Source: Paenarthrobacter nicotinovorans
Lineage (GTDB): Bacteria > Actinomycetota > Actinomycetes > Actinomycetales > Micrococcaceae
Length of the DNA: 64,000 nt
Reading direction: 5' to 3'
NCBI RefSeq assembly: GCF_021919345.1
Contig: NZ_CP089293.1
Span: 2,852,001 to 2,916,000, forward strand
Shown here: piece by piece, positions 1-8,172 of the stretch
How the letters are laid out: every line of letters begins with the position of its first letter
How positions within the stretch are numbered: position 1 is the first letter of the stretch
Program-made: the position numbers and the translations under genes
The notes under the pieces: model-generated
Databases searched by the model: none
What the model was told of the DNA's origin: nothing
Seen by the model: only the letters and a program-made list of their open reading frames with translations

Positions 1-161
1 ACGACGCCGGGCATGGAGCTGATGGGGCTCGGTTCCGTGAGGCCTTCACGAATGAACGCCGGAAGGATCAGGTCGGCCGGAGCCAACCTGTTTTCTGCTG
101 TGAGCCGGCGCATCGCGGCAGTGGTGCGCAAGCGGCGGGGACGATGGTTCGGAAAGCTCAT
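1..161 (-). CDS. hemB: Delta-aminolevulinic acid dehydratase (porphobilinogen synthase), N-terminal part
   Basis: This gene starts with ATG at 161 and runs off the left edge, leaving 53 codons. The visible protein begins [20 protein letters not shown] and continues through [15 protein letters not shown] and PISSMPG, which is the usual HemB N-terminus. HemB condenses two 5-aminolevulinate molecules to porphobilinogen in the cytoplasm. Its ATG overlaps the hemD stop codon (ATGA), so it is the last visible gene of the minus-strand heme operon and is probably translationally coupled to hemD. The catalytic lysines and metal site lie outside the window. The call rests on the N-terminal signature plus the operon context. 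Confidence 0.9.
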   Translation of the reverse strand, partial: MSFPNHRPRRLRTTAAMRRLTAENRLAPADLILPAFIREGLTEPSPISSMPGV

Positions 162-1021
162 TGCGGGTTCCCTTCGTTGGCGAAAACAGATTCGAGGGCG
201 GCCACGATGCCGTCCGGGGTTGGTTCTTTGGCTGTAGCAGCCACGGTGAGGTGGAGCCGCGAGGCTTCTGCCGCCGTCGGGCGTCCGATCGCGATGAAAC
301 GGCACGTACCCATGGACGGAAACAAGGCGGCGATCCGCCGTGCGGCACTGGGCGAGGCAGCAACAACCGCGTCCACGGTCCCGGCGTCGATCGCCTTTCG
401 GGCATCGGCGGGTTCCAGGACGGCCGCTGTGACTCGGGTGGAGTGCACGGCGTCTGAATTCACGACGGCGGCAGGAACCTCCGCGGTCACGCGCACTTCT
501 TCGCGGGCCGGATAGTCCACCGTGTGGTAGGCAACAACTGCGGTGACGTCCGCTCCTTTCGCGGCCAGACCCTCCCTCAGCCTTGGCGCTGCGATGTCGG
601 CCTGTGGGAGGAAAACCCGCGACGACGCTGGTTCCCACACCTGCAACAGCCCTTCGGCGGACTGGACGTCGGTCGGCGCCAAGTCAACGACGAGCCCTAC
701 GGACTCCAAAACCTGGCGGGATGAGTGGCCAATGGTGGCCACTTTGGTCCCGGCGGGCAGCAGCTCTGCGACGGCCAAGCCGCGCCCGGCTGCCTTTTCC
801 AGCAAGACCCGCACCGTGGTGATGCTGCTGATGACCAGCCAGTCGAAGCCACCGGCAGAAAGCCTGTCCAGACCGGCGTCGAGTTCGGACTGGTCAAGTG
901 CCTGTTCGAAATCGATCAACGGCAGCACCAGCGGCTCCGCGCCACGGTCGCCCAGGGCGTCCGCCAGCGGCTGGGCCCGGTCCACGCTCCTGGTGATCAG
1001 GATGCGCCGACCGGCCAGCAC
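158..1021 (-). CDS. hemD: Uroporphyrinogen-III synthase
   Basis: This enzyme closes and isomerises hydroxymethylbilane to uroporphyrinogen III. The protein starts [20 protein letters not shown], typical of HemD, and the family is otherwise poorly conserved. It lies between hemC and hemB. I chose GTG at 1021 (287 aa) because it sits just before the conserved LxGRRxLxTR stretch and has a purine-rich GGGAAAA upstream. The frame stays open to 1147, and a TTG at 1096 would overlap hemC and add a 25-residue proline-rich tail. That start cannot be excluded. The stop overlaps the hemB start by four bases. Confidence 0.9.
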   Translation of the reverse strand: MLAGRRILITRSVDRAQPLADALGDRGAEPLVLPLIDFEQALDQSELDAGLDRLSAGGFDWLVISSITTVRVLLEKAAGRGLAVAELLPAGTKVATIGHSSRQVLESVGLVVDLAPTDVQSAEGLLQVWEPASSRVFLPQADIAAPRLREGLAAKGADVTAVVAYHTVDYPAREEVRVTAEVPAAVVNSDAVHSTRVTAAVLEPADARKAIDAGTVDAVVAASPSAARRIAALFPSMGTCRFIAIGRPTAAEASRLHLTVAATAKEPTPDGIVAALESVFANEGNPQ

Positions 1022-1082
1022 TGCTGGTTTTCCCGGGCCCGGGTTTACCGGGTCCGGGATTTCGGGCCAGGGATTTGCTGAC

Positions 1083-2081
1083 TCAGGACGCTGCAAGATC
1101 CGCGATCTCCGCGGCACCCGCAGCCAGGAGAAGCTCAGCAACTTCAATGCCCAGCAACGTAGCTCCCACTTCGGTCAAGCCGTCGGTAGCCTTCTTCTCG
1201 CGGACCGTCTTGGTGCCGTCAACGGCGCATACCACGGCCTCCAGGTGCAGCATGCTGCCTTTTCGGAAGGCATAGGCGCCAACAGGAGCTGCGCAGCCGG
1301 CCTCGAGCCGGGCCAACACGGCACGTTCCGCTGTCACGGCAAGACGGGTGTCGTCGTCGTTCAGTGCTGCAAGGGCCTGTGCGAGCACGCCGTTGGAACC
1401 CTCGGTGTTGCCAGCCTGCCGGGGGGCGTCGTCCGTGCGGCATTCGATGGCCAGTGCGCCCTGTCCGGGTGCAGGCAGCATCACGTCCGTCTCGAAGAAC
1501 TCGCTCACCGAGTCCAGCCGGTCGATGCGTTCCAGGCCGGCGGCCGCCAGCACGACGGCATCGAGGTCGCACGTTTTGCCAGGGACAACCTCATCCGTTG
1601 GATTTCCGGGAAGTCCCGGCACGCGGCCCAGGCGGGTATCAACGTTGCCGCGGATATCCAGCACCTCAATATCCGGGCGGGCGGCCCGGAGTTGCGCTGC
1701 GCGGCGGGGAGACCCGGTGCCTACTTTGGCGCCTCCAGGCAATTGAGCGAGCGTCATGCCATCGCGGGCACACAGGACATCCCTGACGTCCACGCGTTGC
1801 GGCGTGGCGGCGATGGTCAGGCCTACTGCAGCGCCAGTGGGCAGGTCCTTCAAGGAATGGACGGCAACATCGCAGCTGTTGGCCAGCAAAGCATCACGCA
1901 GCGCGGCAACAAAGACGCCGGTGCCACCCATTTGGGACAGGGACCCGGTCTTGACGTCGCCCTCGGTCCTGATGTGCACGAGCTCCACCGGGAAGCCGCC
2001 AACCGCAGCCAGTTTGTCGGCGGTTTGCTGCGTCTGCGTCAGGGCCAGCTTGCTCGCCCTGGTGCCGATGCGCACGGTCAC
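1083..2081 (-). CDS. hemC: Hydroxymethylbilane synthase (porphobilinogen deaminase)
   Basis: HemC polymerises four porphobilinogens into hydroxymethylbilane on a covalently bound dipyrromethane cofactor. The 332-aa protein begins TVRIGTRASKLALTQTQQ, the family signature, and has the SLKDLPT segment and the GTGSPRRAAQL segment. The cofactor-binding cysteine is in LEAGCAAPVGAY near residue 250. The start is GTG, overlapping the hemH stop (GTGA), so it is probably translated by coupling. Length and motifs are normal for the family. hemD follows after about 60 bases, or overlaps if hemD uses its upstream start. Confidence 0.97.
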   Translation of the reverse strand: MTVRIGTRASKLALTQTQQTADKLAAVGGFPVELVHIRTEGDVKTGSLSQMGGTGVFVAALRDALLANSCDVAVHSLKDLPTGAAVGLTIAATPQRVDVRDVLCARDGMTLAQLPGGAKVGTGSPRRAAQLRAARPDIEVLDIRGNVDTRLGRVPGLPGNPTDEVVPGKTCDLDAVVLAAAGLERIDRLDSVSEFFETDVMLPAPGQGALAIECRTDDAPRQAGNTEGSNGVLAQALAALNDDDTRLAVTAERAVLARLEAGCAAPVGAYAFRKGSMLHLEAVVCAVDGTKTVREKKATDGLTEVGATLLGIEVAELLLAAGAAEIADLAAS

Positions 2082-3301
2082 TTGGCTGCCTCCGACGCTG
2101 GATAGGGGTCGTGGCGGGTTCCGATCGTGGTTCCGGCTTCGGAAATGACGGGCTTGGCCCCGCGGAAATTCTCGCAGCAGTTAGGCCGGCACACGTCGTA
2201 CCAAGGGCCCAGGTCCGTGACATGCGGACGGTCTGCGATGTTGTTGTCCACGGTCCGTTCGCAGATGAGGTCCACGAGTCCCGAAACGAAGGCGGCGTGC
2301 GTGCCCGGTGTGGGAACACGGGTTGCCGCAATGTCCAGGTTCTTGCAGGTTTCCAGTGCTTCGGTGTCCAGGTCCCAGGCAACTTCCATGTGGTCGCTCA
2401 CGAAACCGAGGGGAACAATGACTACACCGCGGACGCCCTGGGGCGCAATCTCCTCAAGGTGGTCGTTGATGTCCGGCTCCAACCACGGAATGTGCGGTGC
2501 ACCGGAGCGTGACTGGTACACAAGATCCCAGGCGACGTTGGGTGCCACGACATCCATGATGGCTTTGGCGTTGGCCAGGTGCTGGGCGGCGTATGCGGAG
2601 CCCTCGGCGAATTCGCGGGGCTCGTCCTCGGAGCGGCCGGCGGCCTCGGCGTCACGCGTGGGGATGGAGTGCGTGGCGAAAAGGACGCGGATCTTCGAGT
2701 CCGGGTCGGCTTCCCCGGCAGCGGCGAGCTTTCCCCGGATCTCTTCCAAGCCGGCGGCAGTACCCTCAAGGAAGGGCTGGACCACGCCAGGGTGGTCGAA
2801 GTACTGGCGGATCTTGTCCACCTGGAGCTTGCCGTCCAAACCTGTCTCCGTCAGCGCAACGCCGATGTCTTCACGGTACTGGCGGCAGCTGGAGTAGCAG
2901 GAGTAGATGCTGGTGGTGAGCATCAGGATACGGCGATGACCGGCGTCGTAGGCGTCCTGCAGGACCGGCGCGATGTACGGGTCCCAGTTGCGGTTCCCCC
3001 ACAGGACCGGCAGTTCGATACCGCGGTTGGCCAGTTCAGCCTCGATGGCGGCTTTCAGCTCACGGTTCTGCTGGTTGATGGGGCTGATGCCACCGAAAGC
3101 GCGGTAGTGGTGGGAAACCTCTTCGAGCCGCTCGTCGGGGATTCCGCGTCCCCGGGTCACGTTGCGCAGGAAGGGAATGACATCTTCCTGGCCTTCGGGA
3201 CCACCAAAGGATGCGAGCAGTACGGCATCGTAGTTTCGGGGTTCCTGGCGACCACGTTCGGTCACTTCGTTCAGGTCGGTGGAGATAACGGGCGTGCTCA
3301 T
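2078..3301 (-). CDS. hemH: Ferrochelatase, coproporphyrin type
   Basis: This 407-aa HemH inserts ferrous iron into a porphyrin. In Gram-positive bacteria with HemQ the substrate is coproporphyrin III, giving coproheme. Visible signatures are AVLLASFGGPEGQEDV near the N-terminus, the FGGISPINQQN loop, the metal-site histidine in LFATHSIP, and VVIVPLGFVSDHMEVAWDLD with the conserved His/Glu region. Three cysteines near the C-terminus (CRPNCCENF), with the earlier YSCYSSCRQY, resemble the [2Fe-2S] cluster ligands known from actinobacterial ferrochelatases. It overlaps hemQ by four bases upstream and hemC by four downstream. Confidence 0.96.
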   Translation of the reverse strand: MSTPVISTDLNEVTERGRQEPRNYDAVLLASFGGPEGQEDVIPFLRNVTRGRGIPDERLEEVSHHYRAFGGISPINQQNRELKAAIEAELANRGIELPVLWGNRNWDPYIAPVLQDAYDAGHRRILMLTTSIYSCYSSCRQYREDIGVALTETGLDGKLQVDKIRQYFDHPGVVQPFLEGTAAGLEEIRGKLAAAGEADPDSKIRVLFATHSIPTRDAEAAGRSEDEPREFAEGSAYAAQHLANAKAIMDVVAPNVAWDLVYQSRSGAPHIPWLEPDINDHLEEIAPQGVRGVVIVPLGFVSDHMEVAWDLDTEALETCKNLDIAATRVPTPGTHAAFVSGLVDLICERTVDNNIADRPHVTDLGPWYDVCRPNCCENFRGAKPVISEAGTTIGTRHDPYPASEAAK

Positions 3302-3999
3302 GCCAGGACCTCTGCAATCTCCGCTGCGGTGACGCGGCGGCCGGTGTAGAAGGGAATTTCTTCGCGGACGTGGTTGCGGGCGTCAGTTGCGCGGAGGTGG
3401 CGCATGAGGTCCACGAGGTCTACGAGTTCAGGTGCTTCGAGGCCGAGTATCCACTCCCAGTCACCCAGCGCGAAGGAGGAGACCGTGTTGGAGATGACCT
3501 GGGGGAATTCCCGGCCCAGCATGCCGTGCTCCCGCAGCATGGCGCCACGTTCCTCGGCGGGCAGGATGTACCACTCGTAGGAACGGACGAACGGGTAGAC
3601 ACAGAGCCAGGTGCTGGGCTCAACCCCGCGTGCGTAAGCGGGGACGTGGCTCTTGGAGAATTCGGCTTCGCGGTGCACGCCCATGGCGGACCAGACGATC
3701 TCGGTTCCGGCGAAGAGTTTGCTGCGGCGGATGGAGCGGACGGCGGCCTGCAGGTCCTCCGGCTTGGCTCCATGGAGCCACACCATGATGTCGGCGTCCG
3801 AGCGCATGGCCGAGACGTCGTAGCTGCCGCGCAGGACTACGCCGTCGGCGGCAAGCTTTTCGACCAGGGCTTCAAATTCCTGGGCAGCATCGCCGCTGCG
3901 CAGGACGTCGGCCGAGCGTTTGAATACAGTCCAGAGCGTAAAGAACTGCTCTTCGGTTTCAGCAGTTTTAGTGACAGATTCGACAGAAGTGTGGCTCAT
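3298..3999 (-). CDS. hemQ: Coproheme decarboxylase (chlorite-dismutase-like HemQ)
   Basis: HemQ/ChdC decarboxylates coproheme III twice to protoheme, the last step of the coproporphyrin-dependent pathway. The 233-aa protein has the YPFVRSYEWYILPAEER segment, which carries the reactive tyrosine in this family, and EHGMLGREF, which matches the HGxxGR heme-binding motif with the proximal histidine. It also has the C-terminal DLMRHLRATDARNHVREE motif of this family. Its presence next to hemH shows that the organism finishes heme by the coproporphyrin route. It starts with ATG 72 bases after hemY, and that gap contains a small inverted repeat. Confidence 0.96.
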   Translation of the reverse strand: MSHTSVESVTKTAETEEQFFTLWTVFKRSADVLRSGDAAQEFEALVEKLAADGVVLRGSYDVSAMRSDADIMVWLHGAKPEDLQAAVRSIRRSKLFAGTEIVWSAMGVHREAEFSKSHVPAYARGVEPSTWLCVYPFVRSYEWYILPAEERGAMLREHGMLGREFPQVISNTVSSFALGDWEWILGLEAPELVDLVDLMRHLRATDARNHVREEIPFYTGRRVTAAEIAEVLA

Positions 4000-4044
4000 G
4001 GTTCAAGTTTGCCCCGTGCCAGCCGCTAAGTCGAAACGGATCAG

Positions 4045-4061
4045 TTCTACAAGCCGTAGAA
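4045..4061. promoter_or_regulatory. Inverted repeat in the hemY-hemQ gap
   Basis: TTCTAC and GTAGAA form a perfect 6-bp inverted repeat with a 5-bp spacer, inside the only sizeable gap of the heme operon downstream of hemE. It lies about 46 bases upstream of the hemQ start. It could be an operator or part of an internal promoter for hemQ-hemH-hemC-hemD-hemB, but no known binding motif was recognised. Confidence 0.3.
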
Positions 4062-4071
4062 GTGACGCAAA

Positions 4072-5559
4072 TCACGGAAACGAAGGTTCTTCCGCGCTTC
4101 CTTGGGCGAGCTGGCGCCGCGTGTCCGCCACCACCGCAGCCAGGCCATTCCCGGCCAACCAACCGCCGACGACCACCAAGCCGTCGGCTGCGGCACAAGC
4201 CTCCCGGACCTGGGCTACGCGCTGTTTATGACCGACGGCGGCAAAAGGCAATGCCCCAGCCCACCGCACGACATCCCAATCAACGACGTCTGCACTGGTC
4301 ACCGGCACCGTCAGCAGGGCCGAGGCGTCCGCCAAGGCTGCAGCCAGGAGGGATTCGTCATCCAGAACTAGGTCCGCTCCCCCGCCGGCTTCCTCGCGCC
4401 GGCCATAGGAAAGACGCAGGACATGCGTGCCCGGCCCTGCTTCTTCGGCCAGCCAATCCCACTTTGCCGTGGCGTGGGTCAGCGCTTTGGCCTTGATCCC
4501 GGGGGTTTGCGGCGCCACGAGGATGCCGGTCCCGCGCGGACGACTATCAAGCTCAGGCAGATCCACAACCAGGGTCACCAGGCTCACCAGCGGTCCGGGA
4601 GCGGGACGCAAGGCGGCCAACTCAGGCAAGGACTTCTCCAGAAGCCCAACGGCGGCCGGACCGTCCAGCGCAACGACCAGGCGATCGGCGTCGTACGTCG
4701 AACCTCCGGCGGTGACCCGCCAGCCGGCGCGGGTTTCCATCACGTCCTCGGCGCGCTTGTCGAGCACCAGGTCCACATCCCGTTCCCGGAGGTCGGCTAC
4801 CAGCGCGGCCACCAGGGTGTTCATGCCACCTATAAGGCCGGCGACGGCGGAGCCCGCCTTCGCCGGACCGCTACCGGACCGACCGCTGCCGGTTTTCGCG
4901 ATGCCGGATTTCCGCTGCGCGGCTACCGCTGCGGCAAGCGAACCGTGTTTGCGCAGACCTGCCCGAAGTCCCGGCGCGACCATATCAACGTCCAGGAGAG
5001 CAGGATCGGCCGAATGGACACCGCCCACCACGGGCGAGACAAGCCGGTCAAGTACTTTTTTGCCCATCCGGGCGGCGACCAGCGAAGCGACGCTGGTGAC
5101 CTCGGAGGATGTCCCCACCGATGCCGGCAGCCAACGGTCAAGGGAAGCTCGCACTGCTCCCACGAATCCCAGTGAACGCCGGACTTCCGGGTCCCACGGA
5201 TTCGCGGGAATTCCCAGCACACCTGTTTTGGGCAGTTCCTGCGGACCGTCAGGCAGCTGTACCCAGGCCCCTCCTGGGTGGGGAGCCACGATCTGTTCCG
5301 CCAGGCCGAGTTCACGCGCGAGGTCGGCCACCGCCGGAGACCGCGTGGCGAAGGACTCCGCTCCGCTGTCCAGGTGCAGACCGGCGACTACGTGGCCCCC
5401 GACGCAGCCTCCCCACGCTCCGCTCGCTTCCAGCACGGTGACGGAAGTGCCGGCCATGGCCAGTTCCCGCGCTGCGAGGAGCCCCGAGATTCCGCCGCCC
5501 ACCACCACTGCCCTGGCTTCCGGCGGGAGTTGTTTGGGCGTTGAGTGTCCGCCGCGCAC
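4072..5559 (-). CDS. hemY: Coproporphyrinogen III oxidase (HemY/CgoX-type FAD oxidase)
   Basis: This FAD-dependent oxidase converts coproporphyrinogen III to coproporphyrin III in the HemQ pathway; older annotations call it protoporphyrinogen oxidase. The N-terminus carries the dinucleotide-binding motif VVVGGGISGLLAARELA followed by VTVLEASGAWGGCVG. The C-terminus has GLVVVGGWLAGNGLAAVVADT, the second FAD contact. I placed the start at GTG 5559 (495 aa), five bases after the hemE stop. The open frame continues to 5982, but that extension is antisense-like sequence inside hemE and lacks family similarity. A segment near residue 240 contains short Gly/Ser-Lys-Thr repeats (AKTGSGRSGSGPAKAGSA), an unusual linker. 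Confidence 0.93.
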   Translation of the reverse strand: MRGGHSTPKQLPPEARAVVVGGGISGLLAARELAMAGTSVTVLEASGAWGGCVGGHVVAGLHLDSGAESFATRSPAVADLARELGLAEQIVAPHPGGAWVQLPDGPQELPKTGVLGIPANPWDPEVRRSLGFVGAVRASLDRWLPASVGTSSEVTSVASLVAARMGKKVLDRLVSPVVGGVHSADPALLDVDMVAPGLRAGLRKHGSLAAAVAAQRKSGIAKTGSGRSGSGPAKAGSAVAGLIGGMNTLVAALVADLRERDVDLVLDKRAEDVMETRAGWRVTAGGSTYDADRLVVALDGPAAVGLLEKSLPELAALRPAPGPLVSLVTLVVDLPELDSRPRGTGILVAPQTPGIKAKALTHATAKWDWLAEEAGPGTHVLRLSYGRREEAGGGADLVLDDESLLAAALADASALLTVPVTSADVVDWDVVRWAGALPFAAVGHKQRVAQVREACAAADGLVVVGGWLAGNGLAAVVADTRRQLAQGSAEEPSFP

Positions 5560-5564
5560 GTGCC

Positions 5565-6680
5565 CTACTTGGCGGGGATCGAGTGGATGAGCTCCACAAC
5601 GCGGGTAAGCACGGTGGGATCGGTTTCCGGCGGTACTCCATGGCCAAGGTTGAGCACGTGCCCAGGGGCGCCGGCGCCGGCAGCGATGACTTCCCGGACG
5701 TGCGCCTCCAGCACTTCCCAGGGTGCCGAAAGCAGCGCGGGATCGATGTTGCCCTGCAACGGAACCGTCCCGCCCAGGCGCCGGTTGGCTTCGTCCAGGG
5801 GCAGTCGGTAATCGACGCCGACAACATCCACGCCGACATCGCGCATGGCGACCAGGAGCTCGGAGGTTCCGGTTCCGAAGTGGATCAACGGCGCACCAAG
5901 CCCGCGGACGTGGTCCAGCGCACGGGTCGAAGCCGGCGCAACGTACTTGGTGTAGTCGGCCAGGCCCAAGGAACCGGCCCATGAGTCGAAGAGCTGGCCT
6001 GCGGAAGCACCCGCTTCGAGCTGTGCCTGGAGGAACAGTCCGGACGCGTCGGCAGCCCAGTTGGCCAGCGCGGTCCAGGTCTCAGGGTCGGCGTGCATCA
6101 TGGTCCGCGGGCCCAGGTGGTCGCGGGAAGGCTTGCCCTCAACCATGTAGGCGGCAAGCGTGAACGGGGCGCCGGCAAATCCGATGAGTGGCGTCGCGCC
6201 GAGCTCGGCAACAGTAAGGCGGACGGCTTCGCGGATGGGCTCCAGGGCTTCCCACGTCAGCTTGGGAAGAGCAGCGACATCCTCCGCGGTTCGCACCGGC
6301 TTGTCCAGGACCGGACCAACGCCCGGAACGATGTCCACGCCGACCCCTGCCAGCTTCAAGGGGATGACGATGTCCGAGAAGAAAATGGCGGCATCGACGT
6401 CGTGGCGACGAACGGGCTGAAGCGTGATTTCGGATGCCAGCTCCGGCCTCAAGCACGAATCCAGCATTGCAACGCCCTCGCGGACCTTGAGGTATTCGGG
6501 CAGGGAACGGCCCGCCTGGCGCATGAACCACACCGGCCTGCGTGAGGGCTTGCCGCCACGGTAGGCCGTGATCAACGGTGAGTCCGAGGTCCGGCCGTCC
6601 TTCAGCGGGTGGTTGGCGTCGAGGCTACCCGCCGGGGAGTTGGAGGCCGTACTCTTGGATGCTGCCGTGCTAGAAGTCAT
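5565..6680 (-). CDS. hemE: Uroporphyrinogen decarboxylase
   Basis: HemE removes four carboxyl groups from uroporphyrinogen III to give coproporphyrinogen III. The family signature PVWFMRQAGRSLPEYLKVR is present near residue 45, as is IIFSDI-like AAIFFSDIVIPLKLAG and the GFAGAPFTLAAYMVEG signature. The start is ATG at 6680 (371 aa). An upstream extension is open to 6788 but runs into the hemA promoter region. It is the first gene of the minus-strand heme operon and is divergent from hemA across about 157 bp. The first 30 residues are Ser/Thr/Ala-rich and likely disordered. Confidence 0.96.
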   Translation of the reverse strand: MTSSTAASKSTASNSPAGSLDANHPLKDGRTSDSPLITAYRGGKPSRRPVWFMRQAGRSLPEYLKVREGVAMLDSCLRPELASEITLQPVRRHDVDAAIFFSDIVIPLKLAGVGVDIVPGVGPVLDKPVRTAEDVAALPKLTWEALEPIREAVRLTVAELGATPLIGFAGAPFTLAAYMVEGKPSRDHLGPRTMMHADPETWTALANWAADASGLFLQAQLEAGASAGQLFDSWAGSLGLADYTKYVAPASTRALDHVRGLGAPLIHFGTGTSELLVAMRDVGVDVVGVDYRLPLDEANRRLGGTVPLQGNIDPALLSAPWEVLEAHVREVIAAGAGAPGHVLNLGHGVPPETDPTVLTRVVELIHSIPAK

Positions 6681-6750
6681 GCCTTTGATTGTGCCGAAAA
6701 TCCGGGACAAAAGATAACGACAAACTGTCACGTCAGCCCGGCGAAGGCAG

Positions 6751-6768
6751 TTGTGTCGCGGATCACCG
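6751..6768. promoter_or_regulatory. Candidate Rex-like operator in the hemE-hemA divergent region
   Basis: TTGTGT-CGCGGA-TCACCG matches the Rex redox-repressor consensus TTGTGA-N6-TCACAA at 9 of 12 defined positions with exact spacing. Rex is known to control a hemA-containing operon in Streptomyces. The site lies 70-87 bases upstream of the hemA start. The match is imperfect and could be chance. Confidence 0.3.
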
Positions 6769-6772
6769 GCCT

Positions 6773-6790
6773 CCGTGGGGATCCCCACGG
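6773..6790. promoter_or_regulatory. Perfect 18-bp palindrome upstream of hemA
   Basis: CCGTGGGGATCCCCACGG is a perfect 18-bp palindrome without spacer, 48 bases before the hemA GTG and 93 bases before the hemE ATG. Its position between two divergent heme genes suggests an operator. No known motif was recognised, and it could also form a cruciform or an RNA stem. Confidence 0.4.
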
Positions 6791-6837
6791 CGCCATATTG
6801 TTCTACCGGGCTACGAAAAAGCTATGATTGGGGTGCT

Positions 6838-8160
6838 GTGGTTCTTTTCTCATTGGTGGCTACACACGCCGACATCGACCTCGAAACCGTCGCTCAGTTG
6901 AGCAACGGTTCCTCTGGGCTTGCCTCGGCAGCCCTGACTGATTCCCCCGTGGTGTCCGGAGCGGTGGTACTCGCCACCTGCAACCGCTACGAGGTTTACG
7001 GCGAAACGGCCAACGGGGCTGACCTCGAAGCAGCCCGTTCCGCCCTCGTTTCCCAGATCAGCGAGCTCAGCGGACTCAACGAACAACTCGTCTCGCGCTC
7101 CTTCGCTACCCACACAGGTCCCGAGGTCACCCGCCACCTCTTCGCTGTAAGCGCCGGGTTGGACTCTGCCGTGGTGGGCGAGCGTGAAATCGCCGGCCAA
7201 GTACGCCGGGCACTCATCACAGCCCAGCAGGAAGGGACAGCGAGCTCCGGGCTTGTTCGGCTCTTCCAGGCTGCATCCAAGACAGCCAAGGACGTTGGCG
7301 CACAGACCGCCCTCGGCTCTCGCGGCCTGTCCATCGTCTCCGTGGCCTTGGACCTCGCGACGGACCTTGCCGAGAATGACGACTGGTCCACCAAGAAAGT
7401 CGTGGTCTTCGGAACGGGCGCCTATGCCGGTGCCACCATGTCCCTCCTGCGGGAACGCGGCTGTACGGACATCTCCGTCTATTCTTCTTCCGGCCGCGCC
7501 GAAGCTTTCGTCGCCACCCGCGGCGGCAACGCGCTCGACGCCGACACGCTCCCCGCTGCTGTGGCCGCCGCCGACGTCATGATCGGCTGCAGTGGCTCTG
7601 ACAACCGGGTCGAAGCCGCGGACCTTGAGCGTGTCCGCGCCAACTCGGGCAAGCCGTTGATTGCCATCGACCTTGCCCTCACCCACGATTTTGATCCCGC
7701 AGTTGGTGAACTGGAAGGCGTCGAATTGCTGACCCTTGAGTCGGTTCGGCTCGCCGCACCACAGGAGCAGGCGGAGTCGCTGTCCCAAGCCAGCGCAATC
7801 GTCACAGGCGCTGCCGCCTCCTTCGAGTCCGAACGCGAAGCCCGTTCCGTGGACACAGCCATTGTCGCGTTGCGCCGCCACACCATGAACGTCCTGGACG
7901 CCGAGATGGAGAAGGTACGCGCCCGGCACGGCTGCACCGCTGCCGCCGAGGAGGTGGAGTTCGCCCTTCGGCGCATGGTCAAGCAGCTCCTCCACATCCC
8001 CACCGTCCGAGCCCGCGAGCTCGCGGCCAACGGCCAGCAAGACGATTACATCGCAGCCCTTGAGGCCCTGTACGGCATCCAGGTGGAGCAACCGCAGGCA
8101 GCGGCCGCGGCCACGGAATGCCCCGTGGACCACGACCAGCTACGTTCTGAAAGCGCCTGA
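6838..8160 (+). CDS. hemA: Glutamyl-tRNA reductase
   Basis: HemA reduces Glu-tRNA(Glu) to glutamate-1-semialdehyde, the committed step of C5-pathway tetrapyrrole synthesis. The catalytic cysteine is C48 in [13 protein letters not shown]. The [13 protein letters not shown] segment and the NADPH-binding [17 protein letters not shown] segment are present. A C-terminal dimerisation helix ([19 protein letters not shown]) follows. I chose GTG at 6838 (440 aa): it follows a GGGG stretch and gives the usual N-terminus [14 protein letters not shown], whereas the open frame upstream has no family resemblance. hemA stands alone on this strand, divergent from the other heme genes and convergent with the SDR gene 12 bases downstream. 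Confidence 0.95.
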   Translation: MVLFSLVATHADIDLETVAQLSNGSSGLASAALTDSPVVSGAVVLATCNRYEVYGETANGADLEAARSALVSQISELSGLNEQLVSRSFATHTGPEVTRHLFAVSAGLDSAVVGEREIAGQVRRALITAQQEGTASSGLVRLFQAASKTAKDVGAQTALGSRGLSIVSVALDLATDLAENDDWSTKKVVVFGTGAYAGATMSLLRERGCTDISVYSSSGRAEAFVATRGGNALDADTLPAAVAAADVMIGCSGSDNRVEAADLERVRANSGKPLIAIDLALTHDFDPAVGELEGVELLTLESVRLAAPQEQAESLSQASAIVTGAAASFESEREARSVDTAIVALRRHTMNVLDAEMEKVRARHGCTAAAEEVEFALRRMVKQLLHIPTVRARELAANGQQDDYIAALEALYGIQVEQPQAAAAATECPVDHDQLRSESA

Positions 8161-8172
8161 GCCACACCCGGC

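Noticed and set aside
543-2105. A 520-codon plus-strand open frame over hemD and hemC
   Set aside because: It is antisense to two well-identified genes, has no recognisable family pattern, and is an expected by-product of GC-rich codon use.
5560-5982. A 141-codon N-terminal extension of hemY into hemE
   Set aside because: The extension is a different frame of hemE, lacks similarity to FAD oxidases, and the FAD motif begins right after GTG 5559.
6850-8133. A 427-codon minus-strand open frame over hemA
   Set aside because: It is antisense to hemA, whose catalytic motifs are clear; no independent support.
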